Shown here: in pieces, positions 63,225 to 64,000 of the stretch
Layout: every line of letters starts with the position of its first letter
Numbering within the stretch: the stretch's first letter is position 1
DNA from: [Mycobacterium] stephanolepidis
GTDB lineage: Bacteria; Actinomycetota; Actinomycetes; Mycobacteriales; Mycobacteriaceae
Assembly (NCBI RefSeq): GCF_002356335.1
Contig: NZ_AP018165.1
Span: 4,650,001 to 4,714,000 of the forward strand
Direction: 5' to 3'
DNA length: 64,000 nucleotides
Notes under the pieces: generated by a model
What the model saw: only the letters and a program-made list of their open reading frames with translations
Told to the model about the DNA's origin: nothing
Database searches by the model: none
Translations under genes and position numbers: made by a program

Positions 63225-64000
63225 CTACAGCGCCTTAAGCTCCTCGATGACTGCGGACACCGACTTCTTGGCGTCCCCGAACAACATCGAGGTCTGCGGC
63301 TGGAAGAACAGCGGGTTCTCGATACCCGCGTAGCCCGAGCTCATCGAACGCTTCAGCACGATCACCGAGCGCGACTCATCGACATTCAGGATCGGCATGC
63401 CGTGAATCGGGCTGGACGGGTCATTGCGAGCCGCCGGGTTGGTGACATCGTTGGCGCCAATCACGATGGTGACATCGGTCCGGTTGAACTCGCCGTTGAT
63501 GTCGTCCATTTCCTTCATGGCGTCGTACTCGACGTCGGCCTCGGCGAGCAGCACGTTCATGTGTCCGGGCATGCGACCGGCAACCGGGTGAATGGCGTAC
63601 TTGACCTCAACACCCTTGCTCTCCAGCAGGTCCGCCATCTCCTTGACAGTGTGCTGGGCCTGCGCGACGGCCAGGCCGTAACCGGGCACCACGATCACCT
63701 GGTTGGCGTAGGCCATCTGAATCGCTGCGTCGGAGGCAGACGTCGCCTTGACCGTGCCCTGCTCGGCCGAACCAGCGGCGGCTCCGGTGTCACCGCCACC
63801 GAACGAACCGAACACGATGGCCGGAATCGACCGGTTCATCGCAACGGCCATCAGGTTGGTCAGGATCGAGCCGGAGGCGCCCACGATCATGCCCGCGACA
63901 ATCATCGCGGTGTTGTTCAGCGCCAAACCTGCTGCGGCGGCAGACAAACCGGTCATCGCGTTGAGCAGTGAGATGACCACCGGCATGTCGGCGCCACCGA
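63225..64000 (-). CDS. pntB: NAD(P) transhydrogenase beta subunit PntB, C-terminal part
   Basis: 258 codons are in the window; the gene runs off the right edge, as the frame stays open (GGADMPVVISLLNAMTG). Visible are the last membrane region (AMIVAGMIVGASGSIL) and the complete NADP-binding domain III: VIVVPGYGLAVAQAQ (GxGxxA fingerprint), HPVAGRMPGHMNVLLAEA, VTIVIGANDVTNPAA and the C-terminal MLFGDAKKSV. The enzyme couples hydride transfer between NADH and NADP to the proton gradient. Position matches Rv0157. Confidence 0.95.
   Translation of the reverse strand, partial: GGADMPVVISLLNAMTGLSAAAAGLALNNTAMIVAGMIVGASGSILTNLMAVAMNRSIPAIVFGSFGGGDTGAAAGSAEQGTVKATSASDAAIQMAYANQVIVVPGYGLAVAQAQHTVKEMADLLESKGVEVKYAIHPVAGRMPGHMNVLLAEADVEYDAMKEMDDINGEFNRTDVTIVIGANDVTNPAARNDPSSPIHGMPILNVDESRSVIVLKRSMSSGYAGIENPLFFQPQTSMLFGDAKKSVSAVIEELKAL

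Overview
The window is a high-GC mycobacterial chromosome segment, most likely from the Mycobacteroides abscessus/chelonae group. The lineage call rests on mycobacterial signature genes (MmpL11, haemophore, Zmp1, MceA-F, SigG, RicR, Ldt, FadD/FadE/Acc enzymes) and on an Eis2-type acetyltransferase. Gene content and order follow the M. tuberculosis Rv0205-Rv0157 region (recalled, not searched), with lineage-specific blocks inserted. No rRNA, tRNA, CRISPR array or insertion sequence was recognised.

Layout. 1-3.5 kb: start of a LuxR-type response regulator, its MacS-like histidine kinase, an AI-2E-type permease and an epoxide-hydrolase-like protein. 3.5-18.7 kb: a class III adenylate cyclase, then the mmpL11 locus (YbhN-like flippase, YceI, DUF3054, secreted haemophore, MmpL11 and its coupled HTH partner), a CD225 membrane protein, Eis2, a CoA-binding protein, two Mce-associated proteins, Zmp1 and a secreted L,D-transpeptidase. 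18.8-25.3 kb: an accD1-accA1-fadE branched-chain acyl-CoA operon with a divergent BkaR-like TetR, then a copper-responsive lipoprotein-ricR operon with a recognisable RicR box. 25.3-38.9 kb: WS/DGAT, ilvD, SDR, TetR/aldehyde dehydrogenase, an O-methyltransferase broken by a frameshift, a DUF2786/metallohydrolase pair, an MpaB-type oxygenase, monoacylglycerol lipase, DUF3556 and a frameshifted sigG. 38.9-48.7 kb: secreted M1 aminopeptidase, VOC protein, a LemA cassette, FadD, SDR, NDMA-dependent (mycofactocin-type) alcohol dehydrogenase, pirin and a secreted phosphodiester glycosidase. 48.7-59.4 kb: a six-gene mceA-F operon with no yrbE pair beside it, preceded by an enoyl-CoA hydratase-FadD operon and a divergent FadR-type GntR regulator. 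59.3-64 kb: SRPBCC protein, alpha/beta hydrolase, TetR, LtrA, a small secreted protein, and the C-terminal part of PntB.

How the parts relate. Lipid and envelope biology dominates: MmpL11, Mce lipid import, Ldt cross-linking, WS/DGAT storage, a monoacylglycerol lipase, and acyl-CoA activation and oxidation. Two sites fit the KstR consensus TnnAACnnGTTnnA (at 36165 and 45489), suggesting that DUF3556/lipase and the mycofactocin-type alcohol dehydrogenase belong to a sterol/lipid regulon. Copper control is visible at 25285 and possibly at 18771.

Most notable observations: the orphan mce operon lacking yrbE; frameshifts in two conserved genes 6 kb apart (O-methyltransferase and sigG); a probable CTG start overlapping the preceding stop codon in the metallohydrolase; a nested 37-bp palindrome upstream of the L,D-transpeptidase; a hairpin that would hide the ribosome binding site of the aminopeptidase; and a LemA gene flanked by two paralogues.
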